Below are positions 52,144-60,740 of a stretch of DNA of 64,000 nt, in pieces (position 1 is the first letter of the stretch; each line of letters opens with the position of its first letter). The position numbers and the translations under genes are program-made. The notes beneath the pieces were generated by a model. The model was not told the origin of the DNA. It did not search any database and saw only the letters and a list, made by a program, of their open reading frames with translations. Origin of the DNA: Methanomethylovorans sp041447285 (GTDB lineage: Archaea > Halobacteriota > Methanosarcinia > Methanosarcinales > Methanosarcinaceae); contig NZ_JBGMEB010000002.1 in assembly GCF_041447285.1 (NCBI RefSeq), forward strand, positions 1-64,000, written 5' to 3'.

Positions 52144-53823
52144 TCATTTGAACTGTTTGTAGAGAGGCTTTGGGAATTTAACATTAAGTAGCGATCTGAA
52201 GACGGGGTTCTGAATGATATACTCACCTTGTTTTAGTCTCGTCATCATGCCTTTGTAAACAGGCGGAATATATGTGTAATCTCCTCCTGTAGCAAGTTCT
52301 ATTGCATTAGTTCTTCCAAACGCAAACGTTGAACAGTTTCCAGATACTCTTTTATGAAGAGCACTCTTAAACTGCTCCGCTCCAAACAAAATAATTCCTA
52401 AAGAGCGTCCTCTTTCAGCGATATCAAGTAGTTGTTTTAATATAGGTGAGCTCTTCGGAACTTCACTAGAAGCAAATTTGTTTAATTCATCAATAAATAC
52501 TATAATTTTTGACGGTGATTCCCCGCCTATCAACTCTCCTTTGTCACCAAGTTGCAGGTTGTAGAGCTCTCTAATTGTATGACCAAATACAAAAGCCTGC
52601 ATATCAGAGTCTAACTTTGCAATATCAATCACATAAATATGGTTCTTTTTTAATCCAGCAATCTGTTCAGCAATTCTTACTTCTTTTTTCTTTTCGGAGA
52701 CATTTGAAAACATAGGGTTATTATGTATGGATTTTCTGACAAGTCTGTAGAATTTGCGCCAACTTTGCACAGTAATTTCTCTACTAGAGGCAGGATTTCC
52801 AGCTACACATTTTTTGTCAATAGCTTCTAAAAATTGCTTCCATCCTTCAATACTGCCAAACTCTCCCTCATTGTTTATAATATAATTAAGAATGGACTCT
52901 ATTGACTGAGTAGGGTCATCAATGTTTGCAAACATTAATTCCAGATTATCTTTGTCCAGCTTGTAATCAAATTTATACCTGAAAGCTTTTCCATCTTTTA
53001 ATTGTTTTTCGAGCAAGGTTTTATCCATATGAGTATTTGAAGATCGTGGGTCTGAATAAGGATATAAATATGTTACATTTTCAAAGGGAGTAGAGTCAAT
53101 ACGTAGCATTTCTTCATATATTTTTTTTGTTTCTTCTTCTTCAGATTTATTTCCACCAAAATCATTCTTTTCATCAATTGCAAGCAAGTCTTTTCCTTTC
53201 ACATTGAATACCACAAATGCAACATCACTATCTAGTTCCTCTTTTATCTGTTTGTCTTGGATAGACTTGAGTAAAAACATTGCATAAGATGTTTTTGCAG
53301 CAAGGCCAGAAATACCGGAGATATTTAGATGTGCTCCTTCAGGTCCAATTAGGAAATTCGAGTCAATGTTTACAGGAAGGGTAATTCTCTCGCAATTTTC
53401 AACATTTTCATACATCTCAAGATAACCGCAAGCAAGTGGATTTCGAATGTCATTCAATCCAAGTGCTATGGCAACTTCATTCTTTGTTGCCAAATAAACT
53501 TTGGAATTGCTTTGCACTGGAATAAATATGTTTTTATCATTTCCAACAACCTTTGATTTCACATAGTTCATCCCTATCCTGTGGGTGCCTTCTGTTGCAT
53601 TAACATCACCAAAATCACTAGATATAAAGTTGGATAAAAAACTGGCAGAATCAGTGATGTGAGATATCTCTTCAATTACAGCAAACGTGTTACTTCCATT
53701 TATATGCTCTACTTTAACAACATCAAAAGGATTGAGTATCAAATTTTTATCAGTCCAAAAACAAAAGTCATCAATTGTTGTTGGATTCTTTTCAGTTGCT
53801 ATAACTTTCCCTATTAAAGTCAT
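52144..53823 (-). CDS. HerA-like hexameric DNA-translocase ATPase, island gene 2
   Basis: 559 residues. An N-terminal HAS-barrel-like domain (IGKVIATEKNPTTIDDFCFW...FDVVKVEHINGSNTFAVIEEI) is followed by a RecA-like motor with the modified Walker A GISGLAAKTS (170-179), Walker B IIVFIDELNKF (440-450) and an arginine-finger-like ERGRSLGIILFGAEQFKSALHKRV. The Ala before the P-loop Lys is a subfamily trait rather than loss. The C-terminal hook matches HerA. It follows the NurA-like gene by 12 nt, the classical nuclease-translocase pairing, and is distinct from a housekeeping HerA. Confidence 0.88.
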   Translation of the reverse strand: MTLIGKVIATEKNPTTIDDFCFWTDKNLILNPFDVVKVEHINGSNTFAVIEEISHITDSASFLSNFISSDFGDVNATEGTHRIGMNYVKSKVVGNDKNIFIPVQSNSKVYLATKNEVAIALGLNDIRNPLACGYLEMYENVENCERITLPVNIDSNFLIGPEGAHLNISGISGLAAKTSYAMFLLKSIQDKQIKEELDSDVAFVVFNVKGKDLLAIDEKNDFGGNKSEEEETKKIYEEMLRIDSTPFENVTYLYPYSDPRSSNTHMDKTLLEKQLKDGKAFRYKFDYKLDKDNLELMFANIDDPTQSIESILNYIINNEGEFGSIEGWKQFLEAIDKKCVAGNPASSREITVQSWRKFYRLVRKSIHNNPMFSNVSEKKKEVRIAEQIAGLKKNHIYVIDIAKLDSDMQAFVFGHTIRELYNLQLGDKGELIGGESPSKIIVFIDELNKFASSEVPKSSPILKQLLDIAERGRSLGIILFGAEQFKSALHKRVSGNCSTFAFGRTNAIELATGGDYTYIPPVYKGMMTRLKQGEYIIQNPVFRSLLNVKFPKPLYKQFK

Positions 53824-53835
53824 TTTATATCCCTT

Positions 53836-54990
53836 CTAAAAAAGCTGCATAAACAAGTCGTTGCTCATATATTGACTCTTTACAAAAGACTCTGTCAAAT
53901 AAACCGGATATAGGTGATTTGCCCACCTGCCATCATTCCCATAACATACAGGATTGCGTTCATTCATTATATTGGCAGAAATCAAATCAACAAGGTCTGA
54001 ATCTAGGCCTTTTTCTTCTTCATCAGTGGTAATGACTAACTTTTCAATTTTAACCACACCATCAAATATGTTTTTTGTATATCTGGCTTCTCTTATTCTC
54101 AAATACCAAATAACAAAACTAACATTACCCGCAATTTCCGACTGATACATATATGCTGGAGTTCTTTCAAAAGGTTTCAAATTAGCGATTATATCTGAAT
54201 TAGTTCCGCCAGATTTTGTTTTGCATTTAGTAGGGTCAAAAGATTTGGAAACACCTATTACATACCTATAATAATTTGCTATTTTCTTGTCATTAAGATT
54301 TTTCTTTTTATTTGAGTTCTTAGATGAAACTTTATACTCTATAGAACCGTCTTTTACTAGATAATGATCTTGATTTAATTTACCCGCAAGGACCAAATCT
54401 TCTACGGTATCTTTTTCCATCTCTATCATTCTCTCTTGAACAACAGCAATTCCTTTATTTTCTAGTTTATCATCTTTATTTCGATTGTATTGAGTAATTT
54501 CGTCAAATTGAATTCTATATTTGTTTTGGAGCTCGTTAGATTCATTGACTTTTTGAAGTAATTTCTCAAAAAACATAGTAGCTCCCCATTCATCATTATT
54601 AGCAACGTCTGGTAAGACTATTATGAGTTTTCTTTTAAAAATCTCTTTTTTCAATTCTTTGTTTACGCGTTTGCAACATCCCACACCAATCTGTCCTGCA
54701 ATTATGGGATATACATTGTTGTTATATGAGATATCGTCAACTTTGTATGTATGGCGCGACCCATCTAAGAAATATGTAAACAATGAGTCATTTTCAGCAA
54801 TTCTAGTTGCTAATTTTTTTACATCTACTGGACGTGCATGTCTTACGGTTTCACCATAATTTTTCCACACTACGCCAGTAGTATCATCATAATAAATTCC
54901 AGCAGTTGGAGTCACATCGTGACAGTATTTATGTGAACGATAACTTTTACCATCAGTTTCTTCTTCAATCGTTTTAATAACGTCCCCCAT
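53836..54990 (-). CDS. NurA-like nuclease, island gene 1
   Basis: 384 residues. The RNase-H-like NurA core can be traced: FLDGSRHTYKVDDI (D76 in the motif I position), a central strand KLIIVLPDVAN, and LAGKLNQDHYLVKDGSIEYK (D214 in the second acidic motif), then SKSFDPTKCKTKSG and a C-terminal region ending in YPVYLTESFVKSQYM. NurA cooperates with HerA in resecting DNA ends. As first gene of the operon it has GGTGAC before the ATG and an upstream TATA-like run near 55085. Assignment rests on motifs and the HerA-like neighbour. Confidence 0.75.
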   Translation of the reverse strand: MGDVIKTIEEETDGKSYRSHKYCHDVTPTAGIYYDDTTGVVWKNYGETVRHARPVDVKKLATRIAENDSLFTYFLDGSRHTYKVDDISYNNNVYPIIAGQIGVGCCKRVNKELKKEIFKRKLIIVLPDVANNDEWGATMFFEKLLQKVNESNELQNKYRIQFDEITQYNRNKDDKLENKGIAVVQERMIEMEKDTVEDLVLAGKLNQDHYLVKDGSIEYKVSSKNSNKKKNLNDKKIANYYRYVIGVSKSFDPTKCKTKSGGTNSDIIANLKPFERTPAYMYQSEIAGNVSFVIWYLRIREARYTKNIFDGVVKIEKLVITTDEEEKGLDSDLVDLISANIMNERNPVCYGNDGRWANHLYPVYLTESFVKSQYMSNDLFMQLF

Positions 54991-55395
54991 GATTTGTCAC
55001 CATCAATCTGTTGAATCAAATGCTTTACTTTTTAAAGGCTTTGCAAAATAATTTACTGCCAGTCTATTGATAAAATATATTATATATTAATCATATGAAG
55101 CTTGTCTATTATATTTGAAAGTTTTGGATCTAACTATTTTTAGATAATACTCTTTTACCGATGGATCAGGATCTCATGCATGCGCAGAGAAGATTTTTTG
55201 GGAAAGCTGCGTTCTTCCTTTCTTTTTATGGATAACTATTTCTGTTTAACTAGTTTTTCCAATTCCTCTTCCTTCTCACTATCTCCTTATACAATGTCTT
55301 TTTATACTCTAATTGCCATCATGTGACAAGATTCAAAGCTGCAATTGCAGCGAAAGTAAATTATATTTCTTATATTATTATAATGGCAGGTCCAG
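54991..55395. promoter_or_regulatory. Divergent intergenic region, promoters only
   Basis: No gene or structured RNA is recognised. On the left, AT-rich sequence at about 55065-55090 is the probable promoter of the island operon. On the right, GCGAAAGTAAATTATA (about 55349-55365) is a BRE plus TATA element for the DRG GTPase, giving a short leader. Confidence 0.4.
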
Positions 55396-56487
55396 ATGAG
55401 TATACAAGAGGAGATCGCTGAGGTCGAGGAAGAGTTAAAGAACACGATCTATAACAAGGCCACGTCCCATCACATAGGCAAGCTGAAGGCCAAGCTTGCA
55501 CGTCTTAGGGATGAGGTTGTAAAGAGAGCTGCAAGCAAATCCGGAGGAGAAGGCTATTCCGTAAAAAAATCGGGTGATGCCACCGTTACTCTCGTGGGAT
55601 TCCCTTCGGTGGGTAAGTCCACGCTGCTCAACAAGCTCACTGATGCCAATTCCGAGGTGGGGGCCTACGAGTTCACCACGCTGGATGTCATTCCCGGTGC
55701 CATGGAATATAAGAATGCCACTATCCAGGTTCTGGACGTACCTGGACTTGTGAAGGGTGCAGCAAGTGGCAGAGGCAGGGGAAAAGAAGTCATAGCAGTG
55801 GTAAGGAATACCAACCTCGTTTTGTTCATGCTGGATATTTTCCAGCTGCAGCATTATGATGTCCTTAAGGAAGAATTGTATCAGGCAGGCATAAGGCTCG
55901 ACCAGAGAGGCCCGGATGTAATTATCAAGAGGCAGGATCGCGGAGGCGTCATTATAAGCTCGACAATGGAACTGGAGCTGGATGACGACCTTATCAAAGA
56001 CATCCTTAATGAATACAAGATACACAATGCCCATGTGCTTATCAGGGAAAATATAAACGTTGACCAGCTCATTGATGTCGTCATGGGCAACAGGGTATAC
56101 ATCCCGTCTATTATTGCTGTGAATAAGGTCGACCTGGCTGATCCGACAACCTTGGAAGCAGCAAAGAGAAGGTTTCCAGATGCAGCTTTCATTTCCGCAG
56201 ACCTGGATATGAATCTCGATGCCGTGCGGGATAACATCTACGATGCTCTGGATTTCATCAGAATATATCTTAAACCGCAGGGTGGACCTGCAGACCTTGA
56301 AGAACCCATGATAGTGCAAAGTGGTACCACTGTGGGTGATGTATGTGACAAGCTGCACAGGGATTTCCGCAGGAAGTTCAGATATTCCCAGATATGGGGC
56401 AGGTCTGCCAAACATCCAGGTCAGAGGGCAGGTCTTGATCATGTGCTCAAAGATGAAGACCTGGTAACGCTTATTATCAATAAGTGA
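55396..56487 (+). CDS. DRG-type GTP-binding protein (Obg-HflX superfamily)
   Basis: 363 residues: N-terminal helical region, GTPase domain with G1 GFPSVGKST, G3 DVPGLVKGAASGRGRGKEV, G4 NKVDLA, and a C-terminal TGS domain (EEPMIVQSGTTVGDVCDKLHRDFRRKFRYSQIWGRSAKHPGQRAGLDHVLKDED). Archaeal orthologues of eukaryotic DRG proteins work with ribosomes in translation. GGCAGGT precedes the ATG. The antisense strand also carries a long open frame, treated as a shadow. Confidence 0.95.
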   Translation: MSIQEEIAEVEEELKNTIYNKATSHHIGKLKAKLARLRDEVVKRAASKSGGEGYSVKKSGDATVTLVGFPSVGKSTLLNKLTDANSEVGAYEFTTLDVIPGAMEYKNATIQVLDVPGLVKGAASGRGRGKEVIAVVRNTNLVLFMLDIFQLQHYDVLKEELYQAGIRLDQRGPDVIIKRQDRGGVIISSTMELELDDDLIKDILNEYKIHNAHVLIRENINVDQLIDVVMGNRVYIPSIIAVNKVDLADPTTLEAAKRRFPDAAFISADLDMNLDAVRDNIYDALDFIRIYLKPQGGPADLEEPMIVQSGTTVGDVCDKLHRDFRRKFRYSQIWGRSAKHPGQRAGLDHVLKDEDLVTLIINK

Positions 56488-56509
56488 CAATCGACACAAA
56501 TAAGAACCA

Positions 56510-56531
56510 GCAGGTCTATATCAGGACCTGC
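56510..56531 (+). terminator. Hairpin between DRG and tRNA-Gln
   Basis: GCAGGTC (56510-56516) and GACCTGC (56525-56531) form a perfect 7-bp stem 22 nt after the DRG stop. The loop contains TATATC, which is also at a suitable distance (about 37 nt) to be the TATA element of the tRNA gene. Confidence 0.4.
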
Positions 56532-56558
56532 GTCAGTTCTGCCTTAACAAAACAGCAT

Positions 56559-56631
56559 AGTCCTGTAGGGTAGTGGTCAATCCTTTCGGCCTTTGGAGCC
56601 GAAGACGGTGGTTCGAATCCGCCCAGGACTA
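56559..56631 (+). tRNA. tRNA-Gln(UUG)
   Basis: Complete cloverleaf of 73 nt with no intron: acceptor AGTCCTG/CAGGACT plus discriminator A, D arm with GTAGTGGTCAA, anticodon stem TCGGC/GCCGA with loop CTTTGGA giving anticodon TTG, and T arm GGCGG-type stem with TTCGAAT loop. The 3' CCA is not encoded. Confidence 0.95.
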
Positions 56632-56691
56632 TCAATATATTTTTGTTAGTCATCTACTCTACCCATCCAGTTTTCTTGTGTATATTTTCTT

Positions 56692-58125
56692 TTACTTTTT
56701 CCAGAACTCTGGAGTGAACATTACCAGCACTGTAAATACTTCAAGCCTCCCTATCCACATATTTGCTATCAATACCACTTTAACAAGTGCTGGTAGGGCG
56801 TTGAAACTTCCCATTGGTCCTATAAGATTGAATCCTGGACCTATGTTACCCAGAGTTGTGATGGATGCAGTTATCGAAGTAAGAATATCCACTCCCATCA
56901 ATGAAATAATAAATGTACTTGTCATGAATATAAGGAAGTACATCACTACAAAAGACACAGTTTCTTGTATCATATTTTCCGGGACAGTTTTTCCATTGAA
57001 CTTGATAGGCTTTACTGCTTTTGGATGAATTGATTTAAATAGCTCCCATCTGGCATACTTCAGTAACAATAACATCCTTACTGCTTTCGGCCCACCAGCA
57101 GTTGATCCGGCACATCCTCCGATGAACATTACCAGTAACAGTACTATCCTTGAAGAGTCAGGCCATAAATTGAAATCTATACTAGCGAAACCCGTGGTTG
57201 TAAGGAGAGATACTACCTGGAACACAGAATAACGCAAGCAGGTTAGGGGATCTGCACCTATTCCATATCTCAATGCAAGGATGAGCATAGCACTTGCTAC
57301 TACAACTACAGCTGTGTAGAACTTGAATTCTTCATCCTTAAAGAGAATTTTATGATCAGTATAAAGAGTCCTGTAAAGCAGTGCAAAGTTTGCTCCTGCT
57401 ATGAACATAAAAATTGTGATTATAGCTTCTATTAAAGGGCTGTCAAAAGCTGCAATACCCTGCCCATAAGGGGAAAAACCACCCGTAGCCATTGTGGTGA
57501 ACGTATGGGTGACAGCATCATAGGTTGACATGCCAGCCAGGTGCAATGCTGCGATCTGTAAGGCCGATATTACCACATATACCATCCAGAGTATCTTGGC
57601 TGTATCCCTTATTCTGGGTTTTATCTTATCCTCTGTCGGGCCAGGAGCCTCAGCACGAAAAAGTAGTTTACCAGCGGTGGACAATTTTGGAAGAATAGCA
57701 ACGAACAGCACAATGATACCCATTCCACCTATCCACTGGATCATACAACGCCAGAAAAGAATGCTTCTTGACTGGCTTTCGATTTGATCAAGGATAGTTG
57801 CACCAGTAGTGGTAAAGCCCGACATGGTTTCAAAAAAAGCATTTAGCGGAGACATACCTCCTACAATGAATGGGATGGATCCAAAAAACATAGCTACTAA
57901 CCAACTGAGGGCTACAACAGCAAAAGCTTCCCTTAGCTTCCAGTCATCATCTGACTTGTAGCGCAACCAGAGATATATGCCTGCAATCTCTGTTAATCCC
58001 ATGCCTACAAGAAAAGGAACTGAGCTTTCATGATAATATAAAGCCAAAAGCAAGGGAACTATCATCATAAGTCCCAGAAAACGCAGGAGAGTTCCTAACA
58101 CGCTCAGTATGACCTTTGAGTTCAT
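56692..58125 (-). CDS. trkH: TrkH/KtrB-family potassium channel subunit
   Basis: 477-residue membrane protein with about ten membrane helices in four pore repeats. The selectivity-filter regions are visible: TMSGFTTTGATIL, TTMATGGFSPYGQG, SLLTTTGFASIDF and ASITTLGNIGPGFNLIGP. It imports K+ when bound to the TrkA gate encoded 12 nt upstream in the same operon. Confidence 0.95.
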   Translation of the reverse strand: MNSKVILSVLGTLLRFLGLMMIVPLLLALYYHESSVPFLVGMGLTEIAGIYLWLRYKSDDDWKLREAFAVVALSWLVAMFFGSIPFIVGGMSPLNAFFETMSGFTTTGATILDQIESQSRSILFWRCMIQWIGGMGIIVLFVAILPKLSTAGKLLFRAEAPGPTEDKIKPRIRDTAKILWMVYVVISALQIAALHLAGMSTYDAVTHTFTTMATGGFSPYGQGIAAFDSPLIEAIITIFMFIAGANFALLYRTLYTDHKILFKDEEFKFYTAVVVVASAMLILALRYGIGADPLTCLRYSVFQVVSLLTTTGFASIDFNLWPDSSRIVLLLVMFIGGCAGSTAGGPKAVRMLLLLKYARWELFKSIHPKAVKPIKFNGKTVPENMIQETVSFVVMYFLIFMTSTFIISLMGVDILTSITASITTLGNIGPGFNLIGPMGSFNALPALVKVVLIANMWIGRLEVFTVLVMFTPEFWKK

Positions 58126-58137
58126 GAACCACCTTTA

Positions 58138-59472
58138 TTACTTGAAAAGTTTTTCCACTGCTGCTATGGATGATGGGAGAGTGAACACCACAACTCTGTC
58201 ATTCTCCTCAACCACATGACTTCCACGGGGAACGATGGTCCTTCCATTGTGCACTATCATGCTTACAATGGCACCTGGAGGGAATTTCACTTCACGCAAT
58301 AGTTTACCAACTATTTTTGATTTGGCTGAAGCAGTGTATTCAATGATCCCAGCTTTTTGTCCTTCGATTGTGGTCATAGTCCCAATGCCTGTTCCCATGG
58401 TCAGTTTAAGTACCTCGTTTACAGTTGCTCCTCTGGGACTTACCGCACTGTCCACTCCTACCATTTCAAACAGAGAGATGTAATCAGATCGATCTGATCT
58501 GGCAATAACTTTCTTCGCACCCAGTTTTTTAGCTATAAGAGAACATAAGAGGTTTTTCTCATCACTATCCGTGACGGAAATGACCACATCCATCTCATTG
58601 ATACCCTCGTCTTTTAGGAGGTTGATGTCTGTTCCATCTCCATTCAATACAAGAGCCCCGGAAAGTTTGTCTGCGATCTCTTCACAGCGAGCCCTGCGCG
58701 ATTCTATGATCTTAATATCTGTCTCGCTGTTAGCAATGAGTTTTGCAAGGTAAAAACCAACTATACCTCCACCTATGATCATGACCTTACTACGCCTGCC
58801 AGCTATCTCCCCCAGAAGTTCCCTTATCTCCTTCATTGCAGAAGGTTGGCCAATCACTACTATGTGGTCGTTCTCCTGCATAGAATCATTCCCATGAGGG
58901 ATGATTACGTCATCTTTACGAAAAATAGCACTTACTATACAAGAATCAGCAAGGTGAAGGTCTTTCAACATCTTATTGGCAAAATAACTTCCTTTGGAAA
59001 CCACAAGCTCCATCATTTCCACTTTGCCTTCTGCAAATGATTCAGCATCAATAGCAGATGGTATTGCAAGTATCTGTGCGACTTCCGAAGCCATAGCAAG
59101 CTCAGGGCATATCATCACATCGATGCCTATACTAGCACGCTTGGCTATTGGCTTATCAATGTAATCCGGATTACTTACCCTTGCCATTGTCTTAAGTTTG
59201 CTTTTATCTCCTGCAATGAGCTTAGCAGCCATGCATGCTACTATGTTGACCTCATCAGAACCAGTGACAGCCATCAGGATGTCAGTTCCTTTAAGGATCT
59301 TGGACAATATCGATACATTCGCTCCATTGCCCTGAATGACCTGGACATCCAGCTCATCAACCCGCTTGCAAGCTTCTTGATTCTGTTCTATAACTATTAC
59401 ATCATTAGTGGCATACAGTGCTTTTGCTATGTGATAACCTACTGCCCCTGCGCCTATTATGACAGCTTTCAT
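58138..59472 (-). CDS. trkA: TrkA, cytosolic K+ uptake regulator (double RCK)
   Basis: 444 residues with two RCK repeats. NAD-binding GAGAVGYHIAKAL (7-19) and GGGIVGFYLAKLI (about 237-249) start the two Rossmann domains, each followed by an RCK_C domain (HLADSCIVSAIFRKDDVIIPHG and FPPGAIVSMIVHNGRTIVPRG). It forms the nucleotide-sensing ring gating TrkH. First gene of trkA-trkH. Confidence 0.96.
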   Translation of the reverse strand: MKAVIIGAGAVGYHIAKALYATNDVIVIEQNQEACKRVDELDVQVIQGNGANVSILSKILKGTDILMAVTGSDEVNIVACMAAKLIAGDKSKLKTMARVSNPDYIDKPIAKRASIGIDVMICPELAMASEVAQILAIPSAIDAESFAEGKVEMMELVVSKGSYFANKMLKDLHLADSCIVSAIFRKDDVIIPHGNDSMQENDHIVVIGQPSAMKEIRELLGEIAGRRSKVMIIGGGIVGFYLAKLIANSETDIKIIESRRARCEEIADKLSGALVLNGDGTDINLLKDEGINEMDVVISVTDSDEKNLLCSLIAKKLGAKKVIARSDRSDYISLFEMVGVDSAVSPRGATVNEVLKLTMGTGIGTMTTIEGQKAGIIEYTASAKSKIVGKLLREVKFPPGAIVSMIVHNGRTIVPRGSHVVEENDRVVVFTLPSSIAAVEKLFK

Positions 59473-59685
59473 GAAACACCTTCTTATTAATATTGTATAC
59501 TATTATTAAAAAAATATGTTTTTTACTTCTCACACTACGAAAAAATGTTCTCTTTTCTGTATCATCATAATGACAATCAGTATATCATGCAGTGTAGAAA
59601 TTATTATATATTGCATTCAAGTAGGTATCTACTAGATCAGTAGCAAAGTGGTAAATACACTTCAAACAAGGGTCTCTAGACTTGT

Positions 59686-59707
59686 AATCATTGCTCCGAC
59701 AATGATT
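59686..59707. repeat. Hairpin upstream of the small zinc-finger gene
   Basis: Perfect 8-bp inverted repeat AATCATTG/CAATGATT with a 6-nt loop, about 60 nt before the ATG of the 43-residue gene. Possibly a leader hairpin or regulator site. Confidence 0.35.
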
Positions 59708-59764
59708 CCAAATTATCCTTCTGGTGTGTTCGCCATAGCAGATCTGCAAGAGGAGGGCAAATAT

Positions 59765-59896
59765 ATGCAATTAGTAACTGTAACCTGCAAAAACTGTGGT
59801 AATAAGATGTACGTCCTGAGCAAGTGCGTCCGCGATGTGATGTATTGTAGTATCCACTGTCTAGAGACAGGTACCTCCTCCACCTCAAAAGTCTGA
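59765..59896 (+). CDS. 43-residue Cys-rich zinc-finger-like protein
   Basis: Very short gene supported by a strong ribosome-binding site (AGGAGG 8 nt upstream of ATG 59765) and by a zinc-binding pattern: CKNCGNKMYVLSKCVRDVMYCSIHC (CxxC...C...CxxHC). The tail is Ser/Thr-rich. The frame is open 39 codons further upstream, but that part is not protein-like. Function unknown; a small DNA-, RNA- or protein-binding zinc knuckle is likely. 60 nt before the SAM hydrolase gene. Confidence 0.6.
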   Translation: MQLVTVTCKNCGNKMYVLSKCVRDVMYCSIHCLETGTSSTSKV

Positions 59897-59956
59897 GTGC
59901 TCTAAAAAAGAGCACTCACACCTCATCTTTTATATTACAAAGTTAAATCTTATTAT

Positions 59957-60727
59957 ATGTCACTTATAACCCTAACTACAGATTTTGGTTCGGTTTATCC
60001 TGCTGCTATGAAAGGGGTGATATTGAGTATTGATCCACAGGCTACTATTGTGGATATTACTCATAGCGTTCCTCATGCTGATATACGTGCCGGAGCATTT
60101 GCTCTATACTCTGTAGTTCCTTATTTCCCAAAAGGAACTGTTCATATCGCCGTGATAGATCCGGGTGTGGGTACATCACGAAATTCAATAGTTATTTCTG
60201 CTGGAGGCCATTTCTTTGTAGGTCCGGACAATGGTTTGATGGTTCCTGCAGCTTCCAGGCTGGGCGACATGGGTATCTACAAAATAACAAATTTCGGTCT
60301 TTTGGGTGATATCTCTACCACTTTTCATGGGAGGGATGTGTTTGCCCGTATTGGTGCTTATCTCTCAGAAGGTATGCCGCTAGAAGAAGTAGGTGAAATG
60401 ACAGCTGATTATGTTCACCTTGATTTTGGAAAAGTCGATGTAAGAGATGATTTCATTTCAGGGCAAGTGATCTATATTGATGATTTCGGTAACATCATTA
60501 CTAATATACAGGCTTCTGATGCGTTTAAAACGTTTCTCATTGAAGAACACGTAATCTTATTCGGCAATACGATGCCTTTTCTTCAAACCTATGGATATGC
60601 AGAGAAAGAGGGACTACTCGCTTTAATTGGTAGTCATGGTTTTCTCGAAATAGCTGTGAATGGAAGCAGCGCTGCAAAAGTACTGAATATAAAATGTGGT
60701 GATGAGGTAAGGATTAAAAAAAGCTGA
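59957..60727 (+). CDS. SAM hydrolase / hydroxide adenosyltransferase (DUF62)
   Basis: 256 residues of the DUF62 family, which cleaves S-adenosylmethionine with water to adenosine and methionine (relatives use fluoride or chloride). Motifs: LTTDFGSVYPAAMKGVI, DITHSVPHADIRAGAFAL, VIDPGVGTSRNSI, FVGPDNGL and FHGRDVFARIGAYL in the N-terminal domain, DDFGNIITNI in the C-terminal domain. A hydrolase rather than fluorinase is the default call for archaeal members. The leader is short. Confidence 0.93.
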   Translation: MSLITLTTDFGSVYPAAMKGVILSIDPQATIVDITHSVPHADIRAGAFALYSVVPYFPKGTVHIAVIDPGVGTSRNSIVISAGGHFFVGPDNGLMVPAASRLGDMGIYKITNFGLLGDISTTFHGRDVFARIGAYLSEGMPLEEVGEMTADYVHLDFGKVDVRDDFISGQVIYIDDFGNIITNIQASDAFKTFLIEEHVILFGNTMPFLQTYGYAEKEGLLALIGSHGFLEIAVNGSSAAKVLNIKCGDEVRIKKS

Positions 60728-60740
60728 TCTTCCTGCTATT

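Noticed and set aside
48450..55395. Island as an integrated element attached to tRNA-Gln
   Set aside because: The tRNA lies beyond the DRG gene, no repeated tRNA end was seen at the island borders, and no integrase or transposase is encoded.
55435..56499. Long antisense open frame of 354 codons opposite the DRG GTPase gene
   Set aside because: The plus-strand protein has all G motifs and a TGS domain; the antisense product has no recognisable domains and no ribosome-binding site, so it is a codon-usage shadow.
59620..59700. tRNA-like stretch (AGCAAAGTGGTAAATAC) before the zinc-finger gene
   Set aside because: No acceptor or T arm could be folded around it; only the simple 8-bp hairpin is supported.
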